Assembly: GCF_028769735.1 (NCBI RefSeq)
Contig: NC_088173.1
Coordinates: forward strand, 68,322,463-68,386,462
DNA length: 64,000 nt
Source of the DNA: Zonotrichia leucophrys gambelii
Taxonomy: Eukaryota > Chordata > Aves > Passeriformes > Passerellidae
Direction of reading: 5' to 3'
Under the pieces are notes generated by a model, which was not told the DNA's origin, did not search any database, and saw only the letters and a list, made by a program, of their open reading frames with translations. A program made the position numbers and the translations under genes. Of the stretch, positions 1 to 12,440 are shown one piece after another. Position 1 is the first letter of the stretch, and each line of letters begins with the position of its first letter.

Positions 1-742
1 AAATCTAAATTTTCAAATTTGTTTTTAGGTTTGTAAAGCAGTGGAAGAGGAGGTTTTTTTCAAAGTTCTTTTAAAGTAATTCACGTCACAATCAGTGTCT
101 TGACTTGTGCCATCTTTGAACTCAGGGAATGTAAGGAATGGCATCTTCAGATCTCAGCTCCTGTTTTACCAGTCATGCTGCACACATTGCTTTGATCTCA
201 ACCAAATTTAGCTGAGCTTTCCAGCAAAACCAGGACAGAACTCATCCAATTGCAGGAAAATTTTAGCCTCCTCAACCTAATTAAGGAGCAGGCAGAGAAT
301 ATCAACCTCTTGGAGAAATACTTGGGTAAATAGTGACACCAAATAGTCAGTAGAAATTATTGGGCTGTAGCCAGTCTTAGTAAAACCCTTTCTAAAGTTA
401 AAATCAATTAAATATTTTGTTTGGTATGTTTTTTATATTGAGGGAAGTGTTTCATCACTAGTGAATTTCTTTTATGGCATCTTGTTCTTATCTACAAGGT
501 ACCCCCCCATCTTTGTTTCTGTAATTGAAATTTCCTCCAAAGTTCATTGCTATCCCATTTTTCCCTTCTATCAGTGTAAATTTCCTTCAGAAATGCTCCT
601 TACCTCTTCCAGCTCTCCTTTCTGCATATGCAAGAGGCTTATTCTCCTGTTTTGGGGTTACTTTCTTGTCTCCTAGGACTCCTTTAAAAACCTTGTCTGG
701 GAATATGTAGGATGAGGAGAACTCAGCTTCAGTTTCTTTCCA
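1..742. other. Unique intergenic DNA, nothing recognised
   Basis: No coding exon, repeat family or RNA gene can be supported here. The short open frames have no recognisable protein content. Confidence 0.7.
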
Positions 743-743
743 T

Positions 744-846
744 TAAAAAACAAACAAACAAACAAAACAAAACAAAAAGAAAAAAAAAAACCAAAAAAAA
801 AACAAAAAACAAAAAAATACCAAAAAAAAAAACCCCAAAACGAAAC
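744..846. repeat. A-rich low-complexity tract with CAAA and CCAAAA motifs
   Basis: About 100 nt consists almost only of A with scattered C, beginning with CAAA/CAAAA steps and later AACCCCAAAA. It has the same composition as the tracts at 34 kb and, on the other strand, at 21.6 kb. The minus-strand open frame across it is a composition artefact. Confidence 0.9.
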
Positions 847-3800
847 CAAGGAAGCAAAACTCCCTGCATTTACTCCTAATCACAAGTAATTTTGAAAACA
901 TGACAGGAAAATCACACAGCCTGACTCCATCTTTCTGGGCAGCACACTGCAGGTCAGGGTTGCCCAAACAATGAAAATCTGCTCATAAAGAATCCTTTGT
1001 CACCATCACCAGGTTTAATTCCATAAGCCCTACACATTTCTCATCCATGGGAACTCCCATTTCACTTTCAGACCATGATCTTAAAAAGATTTAACAGCAC
1101 TGAGAGATTTGTTGTCAGTATTCCCACTCCCCTGTAAATTGCTGGCTTTGGAGAGCAATGTGGGACCTTGACACTGATCCCTCTCTCCCTTCAGTTGTCA
1201 GAAATGAGTTTAATTTGGTGGAATTGCATTAGTGGCAAACCAGATAATGGTCCTAACTCAATAAAGAGCATTATTTGTTTACTTTTAATCTGGCAGTCCC
1301 ACTGAAGTCAGCCAGCCTTGAGTATATTCCAGAATAGCAATGTTTTTTGAGTGAGGATTGGAATATAAAGGTGTTCAGCCTGAATATTTCCTCTCTAATC
1401 TAATACAGAAGCATATGTTCATAATTTAGGAGCCTGTGATATAGGACAGAGAGAGAAACACTTGGCATGAATAGTTTCACTGATAAACCTGTTATAGAGG
1501 GCTTAAAAACTGAGAATCATATGAAATGGCCAAATTCCCAGGCACTGTCAAAGGGGGAGCAATGAAAAAGCAGATTCCAAGTTAAGAGCATCATGTAAAA
1601 TTTGCAGATATTCACACTACATTTGGACTGCTGATCATACTCACACACAGATCTCCCCTGCAGCAGGATTTAAATGGTTTATTCAGCAGCTGCCCCTTGA
1701 TCCCCCCTCTCCCTTCTCTCATGTGCAAACGAGTCTCACTCGACTCCCAGACCCCACAGCAACTCCTGCATTTGGCTTTGATCTTTCTGATCAGTTGTCA
1801 ACCTGCACATGCCCTGGTCTCTCCAGAATCTGAGCAAAAATAGCAGTCTGAAGAAAACCTCAGTCTTCATCAGTTATTCCTGATCAGTTTTAAATTCCTC
1901 TAAATTTATGCCTAAATTAAGGGACAATTATTATCAAACCAAGACCCCCATGGACAGGAGCTTCTACCCCCAGGCTGGTTGGTCTGTCTTGAAAAAAAAG
2001 ACTCATGGTAATTCCATAAAATCTTCAACTCACATGAAGAACTTAATTTTAAACCTTCTCAGCTAAACACAGCTGAGTGTCTTATCTCTATAACTACTAG
2101 GATTGTAATAAATTGATAGTAATTTACATGGGTGTCCAAATAATGGGGTGTAATGAAGAGACTAGAACGATGCAAATACTGTTACATCCTATTTTGACTG
2201 AATACAGTCTCAAGACAGATTACCAAATTAAGAGAGAAATATTTTGATTGCATTCTATGTGATCAAGATTTTGTCTGCTTTGGAAATGGCAAGCAGTTAA
2301 ACTATATCACTGAAAAGATAATTTGTGAAGGAGCTCTGAAATAATATGCACAAAAAAATTTCCAAAAGCCTTCAAAGAAGATGAAAGATTTTTAAGGTCT
2401 GTTTTTGAAGCAGAGAAAAAACAAGAGTATATTTATACAGCTGATAGAAAAACAAAAAGGTGTGAGGGTTTAGAAGTTAAAATCAATGTTTTTGGGGTTT
2501 TTTTTAATAGCAAGTGTTTAAAAGCACAACTGAGTCTCTAACATAGCAGAGGTTTTAATTTCTTTTAGGATAAGTGGAGAATGGGTTGGGCTTGGCCTTG
2601 AAACTTTTAGGTCAGATTAAATTCTGTGCACTTCAACAGGCTTTGCTCTATGACTTTCAGGCCTTTTGTCCTGTGTCTTAATTCCCTGTTTCTAAAATAG
2701 GGGAAATGGTTTTTTTCTGCCTCCCAGGATTTCTGGGAGGATCAATACATTAAGGATGCAAGACATTCAGATGTGGAGGTGATGGGAACTGTACAGCCCT
2801 GAGATGGATGGCTGCTGCATGGAAGCCAAACCCTCAGTTTCCAGAATCTCAGAGAGATTTATTATTCTGCTCCTTACACAGGGGAGAGCTGCATAAAGAA
2901 AATGTGACCTTGAGATTCTGTGTCTCCTGTTTTGATTGCCTCAGTGCCCAGTAAAAAAACCCTGTAGATTGACCCAAAGCTGCTCAATTTCCTGCTTCAT
3001 TTTGGGGTCCCAATAAGTGACCAGACTCCTGCACTGCCCCATGCCCTCTTGCACTGTTGGTTAAAAGGAAAGGAGAAGTGTCATCCTCTTAACAGAGTCT
3101 TGCACCTTGCCCTGATGTGATGGCTGAGACCAGAACCCCAAGTGCAATTTGGTGACATTCCAGGTCTATAAAAGACTGACAATCCCACCCAGGAGAGAGC
3201 TGTGTCACTCACACATTGAAGTGTCACTCTTCATATGTCAGTGACTGTCTCATGCCTTTGCCTCTCAGTTCCTTAAGAGACACAAAAAAACACATTTCAA
3301 GAGAAATTCTCTCTTTTCTTCCATCCCACCTGCCTGATCCATCAAGATATTGCAGCAAAGACCACTGCAAATGCAGGCAAATGGAATAAACTTGTGACAA
3401 AATGGAGATGGATATGGTCCTCCTTGGTTTAGCTTTTTCACTGCATTTCAAAATGTTAAAGCAAGTCTAGCAATACAACCTACCAAATTCAAAATATGTC
3501 TGATGCAAGATAAAATCAACAAAATAAAAATGTTAGAATTAGACAGCTATTGTAGCTGAGTAAGGATGCAGAAAGCAGAATTCAGATCAGTGTTTCCTAA
3601 AGAGATAAAGTGGAGGGCAGGGATGCAAAAATCTGTACTTGGAAATCAATAAATATGGCAAGAAGCAGCAAACAAGAACAAATCAGAGAGGGCAAGGTGC
3701 TAGAAGTCCAGGTTTTATACTCCTCATTTTAACATGAAGAGGGATTAGGAAGTGTTATTACTTCCCTTCTGTTCATGCACAGAACACAGCTAAAATAGAA

Positions 3801-4507
3801 GAGAGGATTATTTTTTAGCACTGAATGAACAGAAGCTATGGAAACTGAGAAGAAGTAGGGTACAGCATTCGTTTTGGTCCTAATTAAACACTTTCCAATC
3901 TCACACTGAGGGCAAAGTTCATCTGGTTTGACAGAAATACTGCCAGACAAAAGAGAAAAGGAAGGAACCTAAATGGCTGAAATCCCAGCTAATACAGCAG
4001 GAGTGATTGTGAGATTCATGTTCTTCATACAACAGCAAAGGCATTCAGTGTTTATTGATTCACTTGACCAAGAATTATGTTACACTCAAAACAAATAAGA
4101 TATCAGGGAAAGCAGAACATTATTTCCTGCTAGTCATGCATAAGCAGTGCAAGAGTTCTCACAAAGCCTTAATGTAACTTAAGCACAAAAATAATAAAGA
4201 AAATATTGTTTGGATAGCCAGTTTGACACTAGACCATTTATAAAACAAAAACCATATAAATTGAAAGAATTACCAAGGTCACAACAATCAGACAATGGGC
4301 TCCAGTGTACATTATATTTTCTAATTATAGAAGTTTATGTTAATTCTCTTCTGTTTCTTTCCACAGAGAGGAGAGTTCTCAATCTCCTCCTGAATTCTTC
4401 AGTGCTTATTACTATAGTAACCAAATGCTTCAAAAACATTAATTAATTTTCAAAATATCTCTGTGGAAAATTAAATCCATCTGGTCATGGTCCTGGACAA
4501 ATGTTTT
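847..4507. other. Unique intergenic DNA, nothing recognised
   Basis: 3.6 kb of AT-rich, apparently unique sequence. I see no exon with splice sites and coding character, no RNA gene and no clear transposon end. Conserved non-coding elements could be present but cannot be judged from one sequence. Confidence 0.6.
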
Positions 4508-4590
4508 AAGGGAGCCCTGGTTGAGCAGGTGGTTGGACCAGATGATCTCCAGAGGTCACTTCCAACCTCAGCCACTCTGAGATTTTGTGA
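4508..4590 (+). mobile_element. CR1 LINE 3' fragment
   Basis: The signature avian CR1 3' end is visible: a ggttggaccagatgatctcc step followed by gaggtcacttccaacctcag. Only about 80 bp of the 3' UTR remain, a typical strongly 5'-truncated copy. It has no coding capacity. Confidence 0.85.
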
Positions 4591-5385
4591 AAAATAACAT
4601 TGTCCTCATTTTATTGAAAGGGAGAAGAGGTAGAGGGTTATTAAGACTGCTTTTTCTGCATCTCCCTTTCAAAACACATTTGTATAATATTTTAGGCATA
4701 TTTGCATTTGTCTCTTCAAAGAAAAGCTCTTCCCATCTTTAGTTTAGTATTTTTGCAGATGAGATACAGAGTTTTCCCTGAGTATCAAAGAACTGACAGC
4801 CCAGTACTGAACCAGCACTTTAGGATCAATCAGTCCCAGATCTTTTATTTTTCTCTCCTGCTTTCTCATGATCAGGATCATCTTTATTTGTTGATCTCCA
4901 AATATCAAGCTATGAACCTATCAAGCTGCTTTCATAAGATAGTTTTCCCTAAATTAGCATGCCTACATTTGTATTTAGTGTAGGGAGGGGAGACAGACTC
5001 TTCTGTGGCTGTCCTTCCTTCTCCCAAACCTGCCCCAAAACATTTAGCTCAGAGAATTCAACAGGAAGATAAACCAGCTCAAAACCAGACTGAATCTTGT
5101 AAATTTACGAAAACCTGAACAGAGAGATTTACAACAAAAACAATCAGGAAACAACATGATTGAGTTTCATGCAGACATAAGAAGTTTAATTCACCAGGAA
5201 TTTAACTCCAGCAGCCTCAGAGCAGTCTTTTCCCCAGTTAGGTTTAGATTACTCTAAATTAGGATGGGATTTTGTACCAGCTGAGCTTTGAAGGTAAAGA
5301 GAGGCTTTGGGGTTTGAGTTTTTGCCTAGAGCTTGGATTCTCTACCTGGAATTTTAGGGGCTTTAGGAACTTTTTCTTGCCTGAC
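4591..5385. other. Unique intergenic DNA, nothing recognised
   Basis: No gene or repeat end is recognised between the CR1 tail and the first LTR. Confidence 0.6.
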
Positions 5386-5699
5386 TGTCACAATAGGACA
5401 CGAAATAAAATGACACACACACTGGAACCTGCAAGGTAAAAAAGAAGGGAAGTTTATTTTCTGACTCCAACACTTTTAGATATTCAAAAGTGACAGTGGA
5501 TTGGAGGATGAAGGTGACACCTCTCCAATGACACTGGACAAACCAACAGTCCATGAAATTTCTCCTTATCCAGAAAAGAATGTAAAACAATCATTATTTA
5601 CATAAAAGTGCATGAGCAACTTCATTACAAGAATGCAAACATCAGAAGGCTTAGAAGAATTTAGAGGAACTTAGAGGAACTTAGAAGAACGGGGCAACA
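5386..5699 (-). mobile_element. Solo LTR, 314 bp, ERVK-like, 6-bp target duplication CCTGAC
   Basis: The element is bounded by TG...CA (plus strand starts TGTCACAATAGG and ends GGGGCAACA) and flanked by perfect CCTGAC copies at 5380-5385 and 5700-5705. A minus-strand AATAAA at 5458-5453 shows the LTR reads right to left. A 6-bp target duplication is characteristic of class II (ERVK-type) retroviruses. There is no primer binding site, gag, pol or second LTR nearby, so this is a solo LTR left by recombination between the two ends of a provirus. The right part carries short direct repeats of the type ttagaggaac. Confidence 0.93.
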
Positions 5700-5735
5700 C
5701 CTGACATCCAGCTGAAATAAACCCAGCTGGTATTA

Positions 5736-6355
5736 TGTCCGGTTTTCGGCTGTTTGAAGGGCCTGGAAAGGCCCGGAGTGGCCTTGGGGCAGCCCGCGTA
5801 TCGAAGGACGAGAAGAGGCTTCAGTTCTTCTTTCGGTTTTTATGTTTATTAAATGTTTATCTAAAAGATTTTCTTTCGGCCCGACAGAGCTCTGCTCAGC
5901 AGTCAGCCATGAGCACACTGTGCTGCCCTCCGGGCAGTCACCTATCTTTATACCCAAAGTTACGTGTACAATATTTATCATTTTTCCCCAATACCATTTA
6001 TTCTTATTGCCCAGTGCACTTTTAGTAATGACCAATCCTAAAGTGCCACCATCACCACAGAAGATGGAGGAGAGAAGAAGAAGAAGAAGAAGGACAGGAC
6101 ACGCCCCAATTCCTCCATCTTACTTCTCTAAACCCCCCTGTACAGAAATCCTAAACCCTGTGTCTCACCCTCTAATTAACTCATCCCTTCACCATTCACC
6201 CCGGTGAAACCCTCCTATCCTCATACAGGTGTCGTCTCCTGTGTAGGATCAAAGTGCAGCCACCAGACACTTCTGGAACATTCCAGGACTCCCGAGCCCC
6301 CCAAGGGTGGTCTCGGTGGCTCGGCACCTCAGTCCTGAGCTGCTGAGATCCCACA
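5736..6355 (-). mobile_element. Solo LTR, 620 bp, ERVK-like, 6-bp target duplication GTATTA
   Basis: Ends are TGTCCGG (plus strand) and TCCCACA, flanked by perfect GTATTA copies at 5730-5735 and 6356-6361. On the minus strand a TATAAAG box lies at 5952-5946 and an AATAAA at 5850-5845, giving the U3-R-U5 order in that direction. A short AGA/GAA microsatellite lies inside at about 6070-6090. It is the same family as the LTR at 38970-39600 (opposite orientation). No internal retroviral sequence flanks it. Open frames inside it (5733-6207, both strands) are LTR sequence, not genes. Confidence 0.95.
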
Positions 6356-6361
6356 GTATTA

Positions 6362-8929
6362 CACCAAGAAATTCATGGACTTCAGCAGATTCTGCCTGGG
6401 AAAAGCCTCCAGCCAAGGGTGGGAGTCACAAACCGAGCAGCAAACCCTGTGCAGAGCAAGTTCCAGTGCTGGGCTGGCTTTTTCCAGCTAGGAAGAACTT
6501 TGCAGGTAGCTGGGTCTCAGTGCCATGCAACTGCAGTAATTTGGCAGGCAGCAAACACAGCAAATCAGCCCCACTGAGTGCAAATCATAAAACAAACCCT
6601 CAGAAACCTCAGAGATTAGCTATCACAAACTTCTAATTTTGTTATTTATAGCAACAACAATAGCCAAATAATCATGTAGCTGGGAGCCTAGCAGGCACAC
6701 TAGTGGGGTTTTTAAAATTATGCTAGTGCCAGACTGAAAATACAAAAGTAACAGAGAGGAAAAGTTGAATTTTCTCCTACTTAAAGATTTATTTTTCTTT
6801 CTTGAACTTTCCATAAACTTCCTGGTGATTATCCAACGCTACTCCTTGGTTACAACCATGTCAGCTTCCAGCAGGTTTGCCAACTTCACAGGGAGCTGAA
6901 GGGCAATTTCAGCTGCTTGAACACTTCTCTTCACGTGCTGCTCTCAGCTAAGGCAGGGGGCAATGTCTGTGCAAACAACCTGGTAGAATTCAGCAACTGC
7001 AGCAGACACAGCTGAGAAGATCCTCAATACTGTCTCAAAATGCAATTTTTAGTAATAGCGCCAGCAGATTAATTAAATTTGAGGGGAATCTCAGAAGCAG
7101 GACCAAGTGGAGTAGATGTGGTTGCAGTAGGAGAGAAATACAGAGTAAAATCCTGTCTTTGGGTTGTTTTAGCCCAAACTGTGTGGAACATGAGCAGGAG
7201 AGTCCCTATGGCACCTTTTCTTCCTGCATTGTCACAGGTGAACAAAAACATGAAGAGGGGAGGAAAAAGAGCTTGCACCTTGTAGGAAAATCAGCATTAA
7301 AGGAGGTAAATATTTGATTCCTTTGCAGAGTGGAACATGCACTGTTGGCTGACTTTTCTTTCTGCCATGTTCTCATTCCTTTTTCATTGAGGCCACCCTG
7401 TGTCTGTCTCACATTCCTCAGAGAATGCTGCTCAGTTCATGTTAATTCATTTTCCTTGAAGTTATTCCTCTGCTAAAAATGCCATTTTTGCACCTTTAGC
7501 CTTTGCTCTTAACCATAACCAACCCTTCTCTACTCACACTCTGCCCATCCTTCTTTCCTAGGTGGAAATTCCTCAGTGCAAGTTTTGTGTGTGTCTCTGG
7601 GTTTGCACAATATTCAGCACATTACCATGCTTTTAATGGCAATTACAACAAATACACAAGCCATAAAAGGGGTGTTTATGTCAAGTTTAAAAGTAAGAAC
7701 AGTCCTAAAAGAAAAGCCTTCAGGCTTTTCCAATCTTAAAAAGAAATTCAGCATGGAATTTTATACATTAATTAGGACAGAAATAAAGATTTGAAGTAGG
7801 ATTCCCCTTTTTTTTTCTTTTTTCAGGCTGGCCATGATTATGAAAAAAATCTTTCTTCTTTTACAGTGTAAAATTAGAGTTAAATCCAAGTTAAGCCTGT
7901 TTACTTTCTTGAAATCCCATAGAAATATGTGATACTGCAAAGGCTCAAAACTTTTAAAAGGCAAAAATTTTCAGAAATTGCAAAGAAAGTGAGTGTAGCT
8001 TCCACAGATTAAAAATTGAAATTAATCAGGTGACTCAAGAGAATGTGTTTGTACCATCTTGATGTCATATATGTGTTCTATGGTTGCATTTTAGAAAACC
8101 CTTTGGAGAAAGACTAACTTCATTATTCCCATTTTATAAGGAGGATTGAGATACAGAAAGAAGGATCTGACACCATTCTCAAAATCTGCAGTAAGGTCAA
8201 AAATTGACGCATTCCTACTGTTCCAAACACAAGATTGTGCTTCCAGTACAAATTGCTAGACATGAACCGTTTTTATAAAATACTAATTGATTATGCAATA
8301 TTGTGGATGTTGCTTTTAATGTGCTACAGATGCTTGGATACTGTACACACCAGGTTTCATATCTTTCATAAAACAGATGACCAGGTGTAGAGAACTTCGT
8401 AAGAATATTTAATATCTTACTTATTATGAGGGTTTTTTTTCATGCAGTTTTTCATAGAGCGAAGCTAAGGATAAAAAGAGATTTAATTTTCTTTCTCCTC
8501 TAATGTGCCATTATAATTTATTTAATTGTGCAAACATATATGCAGAAATACAATATATATGAATGTGAAAAAGAACTCTGCGGCATCATAGAATATTAAT
8601 GTACCCTGCAGCTTTTTTATTACTTAGATCTGAATTGTACCTGGAGAGGCACTGAGATTACTGATGCAGAAAGCAGCATTTTCTCAAGGTAGGTCTATTG
8701 GTTTATGGTCCAGCAGTATGCCTGCCACTGCCACCAGGTGCAGGGCATTCCTGCCATCTGCAACAGTGTTTGGTCTTTATAGAAAATCTGTTCACTTCTC
8801 TGGAACAAATAACAAAATACTGCTCCCATTTAGGGTTTTGTGTGGTGGCCACAGCTGAGTCCAAAGCACAGGATAGGAGTTTATTCAGGTTATTTGCTCT
8901 GCTGAGATCTTCCAGGTGTCGTTTTAGCT
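6362..8929. other. Unique intergenic DNA, nothing recognised
   Basis: 2.6 kb without a recognisable exon, transposon or RNA gene. AT-rich, with only short spurious open frames. Confidence 0.6.
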
Positions 8930-8935
8930 ACTTCA

Positions 8936-9318
8936 TGTGACGGTGTTCAAAGGGGTCTGAGGATGAGGAAAGAGGTGAGGATCTGACTCCATGTTTCAGA
9001 AGGCTTGATTTATTATTTTATGATATATATTGCATTAAAACTATACTAAAAAGAATAGAATAAAAAGTTCTCATCAGAAGGCTGGCTAAGAATAGAAAAG
9101 AATGAATCAACAAAGGTCTGTGGCTCGGACAGAGAGAGAGCCAGCTCTACTGTGATTGGTCATTAATTCCAAATATCCACACAAGACCAATCCCAGATGC
9201 ACCTGTTGCATCCCACAGCAGCAGATAATCATTGTTTACACTTAGTTTCTGAGGCCTCTCAACTTCTCAGGAGGAAAAATCCTAAGGAAAGATTTTTAGT
9301 GAAAAGATGTCTGCGACA
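8936..9318 (-). mobile_element. Solo LTR, 383 bp, ERVK-like, 6-bp target duplication ACTTCA
   Basis: The plus strand begins TGTGACGGTGTTC and ends TCTGCGACA, flanked by perfect ACTTCA at 8930-8935 and 9319-9324. A minus-strand AATAAA lies at 9014-9009, just before the characteristic block reading aagccttctga...catggagtcag. It is the same family as 38131-38515 (plus strand) and more distantly as 31168-31575. No internal retroviral sequence is present. Confidence 0.95.
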
Positions 9319-9324
9319 ACTTCA

Positions 9325-11513
9325 TGTACTGAAAATTCCCAAATAAATCTCAGTATAATATCAGTTTAACCACCACAGTGTTTTAGAGCAGGCTCCTAGC
9401 TGTGTGAGCTGAAACTGGGGAGGTTGAGACAATCATCTCCTCCTGTTGCTGTTGTGAGAAGTGAGAGTAGGAGACATCAGAAGATTCATCAACCCATATG
9501 TGTCAGATCTGCTGAAGTTTTGTAATGGATTGGGCTTGGCAGAGATCCTCCTCTTGGTTTGCACTTGGAGAGGTGAAGTATCAGCTCTGCTGCTTGGCAG
9601 AGAACAGGAGCACTCATGGGCAGAGAAAAAAGGAAGGAAATTTCCCAGAGTGGAGGAGACAAGACATATGTGTGTCAGTTCTGTGTTTTGCCCTGCTTAG
9701 TTGCTGCACAGAAAAATGGATGGAGCAAAAGGTTTACCAAGAAAAACTTCTCCTTTTAGGCTGGGGACACAGGGGACTGTCTCTCCTGGAGTCTGCAGCT
9801 GAGCAGATATTCCAGAGACCCCTCTTGCTGCTGGAATATTGGGTGTAGGACCAGCACAGCAATTTGGTATCAAGAGCCATAAGCAGATCAAAGTGCACTC
9901 AGGAAGGAAAAGGAAATATTTAAGTCTTTAGACTTAACAGCTTTAAATACTGAATAGATAAGTATTAGGGAATGTATATATAAATCCTCCACATTTCCTA
10001 AGGAGCTTTCCTTGATGCCATGCATAAAATAACTGCCTACTGTACAATATTCTGCATTATCTTCCAGCCACCAACAAGCACAAGATGCTGAAGGAAATGA
10101 AACTTCAGTTGCAGACTGATGAGAATTCCTGCTTTTCAATGAATAGTCTGATGGAAAGGTGTGTTCCATAAAGAGCAATTTAAATAATACAGGTCTTGAA
10201 TTTTAGTCACAGGTATTCAAGTACCCATATTTTAGCATTGTGGGCTCAACCAGGTGAAGACTGAACAGAAGTAAAGAACTCACATAGGATTATAAAAAAA
10301 ACCTATTTTCTGAAGTTTGGGATTAAAAAAGAAAGATTTACTTATATCTTGAGCTGAGAAATTATTATTCCATTCAAGTAATCTGAACAGAAGGGTGCAA
10401 TTTTAATTATTATAAGAGGATGTAAATGCACCAAATTGAAGAGTTGCTTATTCACAAAATTATCATTCCATTCTTCTACAAATAAAATGAGGCAAAATGT
10501 ATTTTGTGGTTTGAAAGTTTAGGCAATACTAATGCAGTCGGTATATTTCTGATGTGAATCTCATTCCATAGTCAAGTGAGTTCCAATCAACTTTCTCACA
10601 GAACCTGCATGTACACATTTTAACTGGCAAATTAGATAGATGTCATCTGTTGGCTCTTTTGGGAAATAAGAAATCCCTCTACAAGCTCATCAAATTAGTT
10701 TCCACCAATTGTATGAAATAATATTAAGTGATACCAGGCTATGTTTTATTTATTTGAAAGTCTGCATTGGGAGCTGATGAGTTCAAACACAACAAAAGTA
10801 TCCCAAGAGTGATTTTTATGAAAATGTCTCTTTCAAAACATGGAGTGAATGTGACACTTCTGAGTGACTTGGGCATGGGCACCACTCACACATAATCTCT
10901 GCTAAAAGTTTTCAAGTCTCACATGCAAACCTAATACATTTTACCAAATTCCATGATTGTAAGATACACAAACACACTTGCTAAATCAAAATTCTCTATT
11001 CCAGAAACAGTTATATGACATTAGGAGTTATTTTTGTGTAGAGATGGAGTGAAATTGGAGTTCTGAGAACTGCAGTAATCCGTTATAAATGAGAAGGAAA
11101 CTCCACAAATAAAGACACAAAATCTAGACTAGGTAAACAAACTGTTTTCCAGTGGTGTGACTAAACCACTTGGGAACTGAAAAGGATTGATTTATTTTGT
11201 GTTCATGTAACTAAAATAAATTTTTTTCCTCACTTTCCATATGTTAAACATTCTCTTAAAATTAACTGTTAATTATTAATATAAATTTGTTTTGATTTTT
11301 ATGCCAATTAGGGATTTTTTACAGACTTTTATAAACTTATTTAAAAGTACTCAGTTTCAAGTACTTTTCAATCTGGACTCAAAATTACTTCAGTTTTAGC
11401 CTATCTGTAATATTCATTACAGCAAAACAAATGAAATTAATTTACTAACCAAAAAAAACCCCACCTAATCATATTCCTAATAAATTCTTGTGGGTTTTTC
11501 TATAGCAAATACA
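9325..11513. other. Unique intergenic DNA, nothing recognised
   Basis: 2.2 kb of AT-rich sequence without recognisable exon, repeat end or RNA gene. Confidence 0.6.
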
Positions 11514-11660
11514 GCAGAATCATAAAATGCTTTGGGGTTGGAAGGGGCCTTAGGGATCATCTGGTTCCATGCCCCTGCCTTGGGCAGGGATGGCACCCAC
11601 TGGACCAAGCTGCTGATCCTCCATCCCATCCCAGCTGGCCTTGGGCATTTCCAGGGATGG
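11514..11660 (-). mobile_element. CR1 LINE 3' fragment
   Basis: Reverse complement of the CR1 3' end: agaatcataaaatgc, then ggggttggaaggggcctta, then the ctggccttgggcatttccag block. About 147 bp are recognisable; homology fades after 11660. No coding capacity. Confidence 0.85.
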
Positions 11661-11879
11661 GGTAAATTTGGTGCCATGCAGGCAGTGGGAAAGGCAAAGA
11701 CCTCCAAATGACAAATTGCAGGTGACACAGGGAGTCCAGACCTTCTACGTGGGTCAGAGCAGCTTGAGGGGATGCTGTTATTCCATGGAACAGGGACAGC
11801 AGGAGGAATCTCTCTCCCATGCTGCATTTCAAAATTCTCTCTGTACTGATCTAAGAAGACACATTCAGGCGATTGTTTT

Positions 11880-11934
11880 TGGGGTTTAAATAACATCTCT
11901 CTGTTTTTCAGGGTTTAAATAACATCTCTCTGAA
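11880..11934. repeat. Short direct duplication (two copies)
   Basis: The block gggtttaaataacatctctctg occurs twice in a row, separated by about 10 bases. It is a small local tandem duplication. Confidence 0.85.
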
Positions 11935-12440
11935 CATGCTGGAACCCTGGATGCTGAGAATTTTAAATTTTAATTTTAAATTTTAATTCTACCCCTCAGC
12001 AGCAGGGCTGGTGGATCATTTCAGCATCTGACACCACTCACGGCCCTCTAGGCCCCGAGCAGAGCCCAGGAACAGCCGTGCCTCTTGCACCACCCATAAA
12101 AGCCAGGATTCCCTGAGGGTTTGCAGGAGAGGAATGTCCATCTGCAATCCTGCCCCACAGCACCCTGAGTGCAGGGAACTGTCCACAGGCTCAAAGGTGA
12201 CACCTTGGGTTTTAAGTTTTTCTGTTCTGCTTTTTTTATACCAAGTGTTACTGGGATCTTTTCACAGCGGGGGGGAAGACAAAACAATCCTGTTCCAGCT
12301 GGAGACTCAAGGACAAGCTCTTCAAACTTCAGGCCCAAAGCATAAAAAATGTGAGAAGATGAGGGTGGGCAAGCAAGCAAGAAGGATGAAACTTCGTAAT
12401 TTGAAGCTATTAATTGGACAGTTAACTCCTATATGCAAAT
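11935..12440. other. Intergenic DNA, possibly upstream (U3-like) part of the following array
   Basis: This contains an AT-palindromic stretch at about 11960-11990 (aattttaaatttt repeats). From about 12290 the sequence changes character and leads without a break into the first ~200-bp unit, so it may be the U3 region of an LTR whose distal part was amplified. No terminal TG with a matching target duplication was found. Confidence 0.35.
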
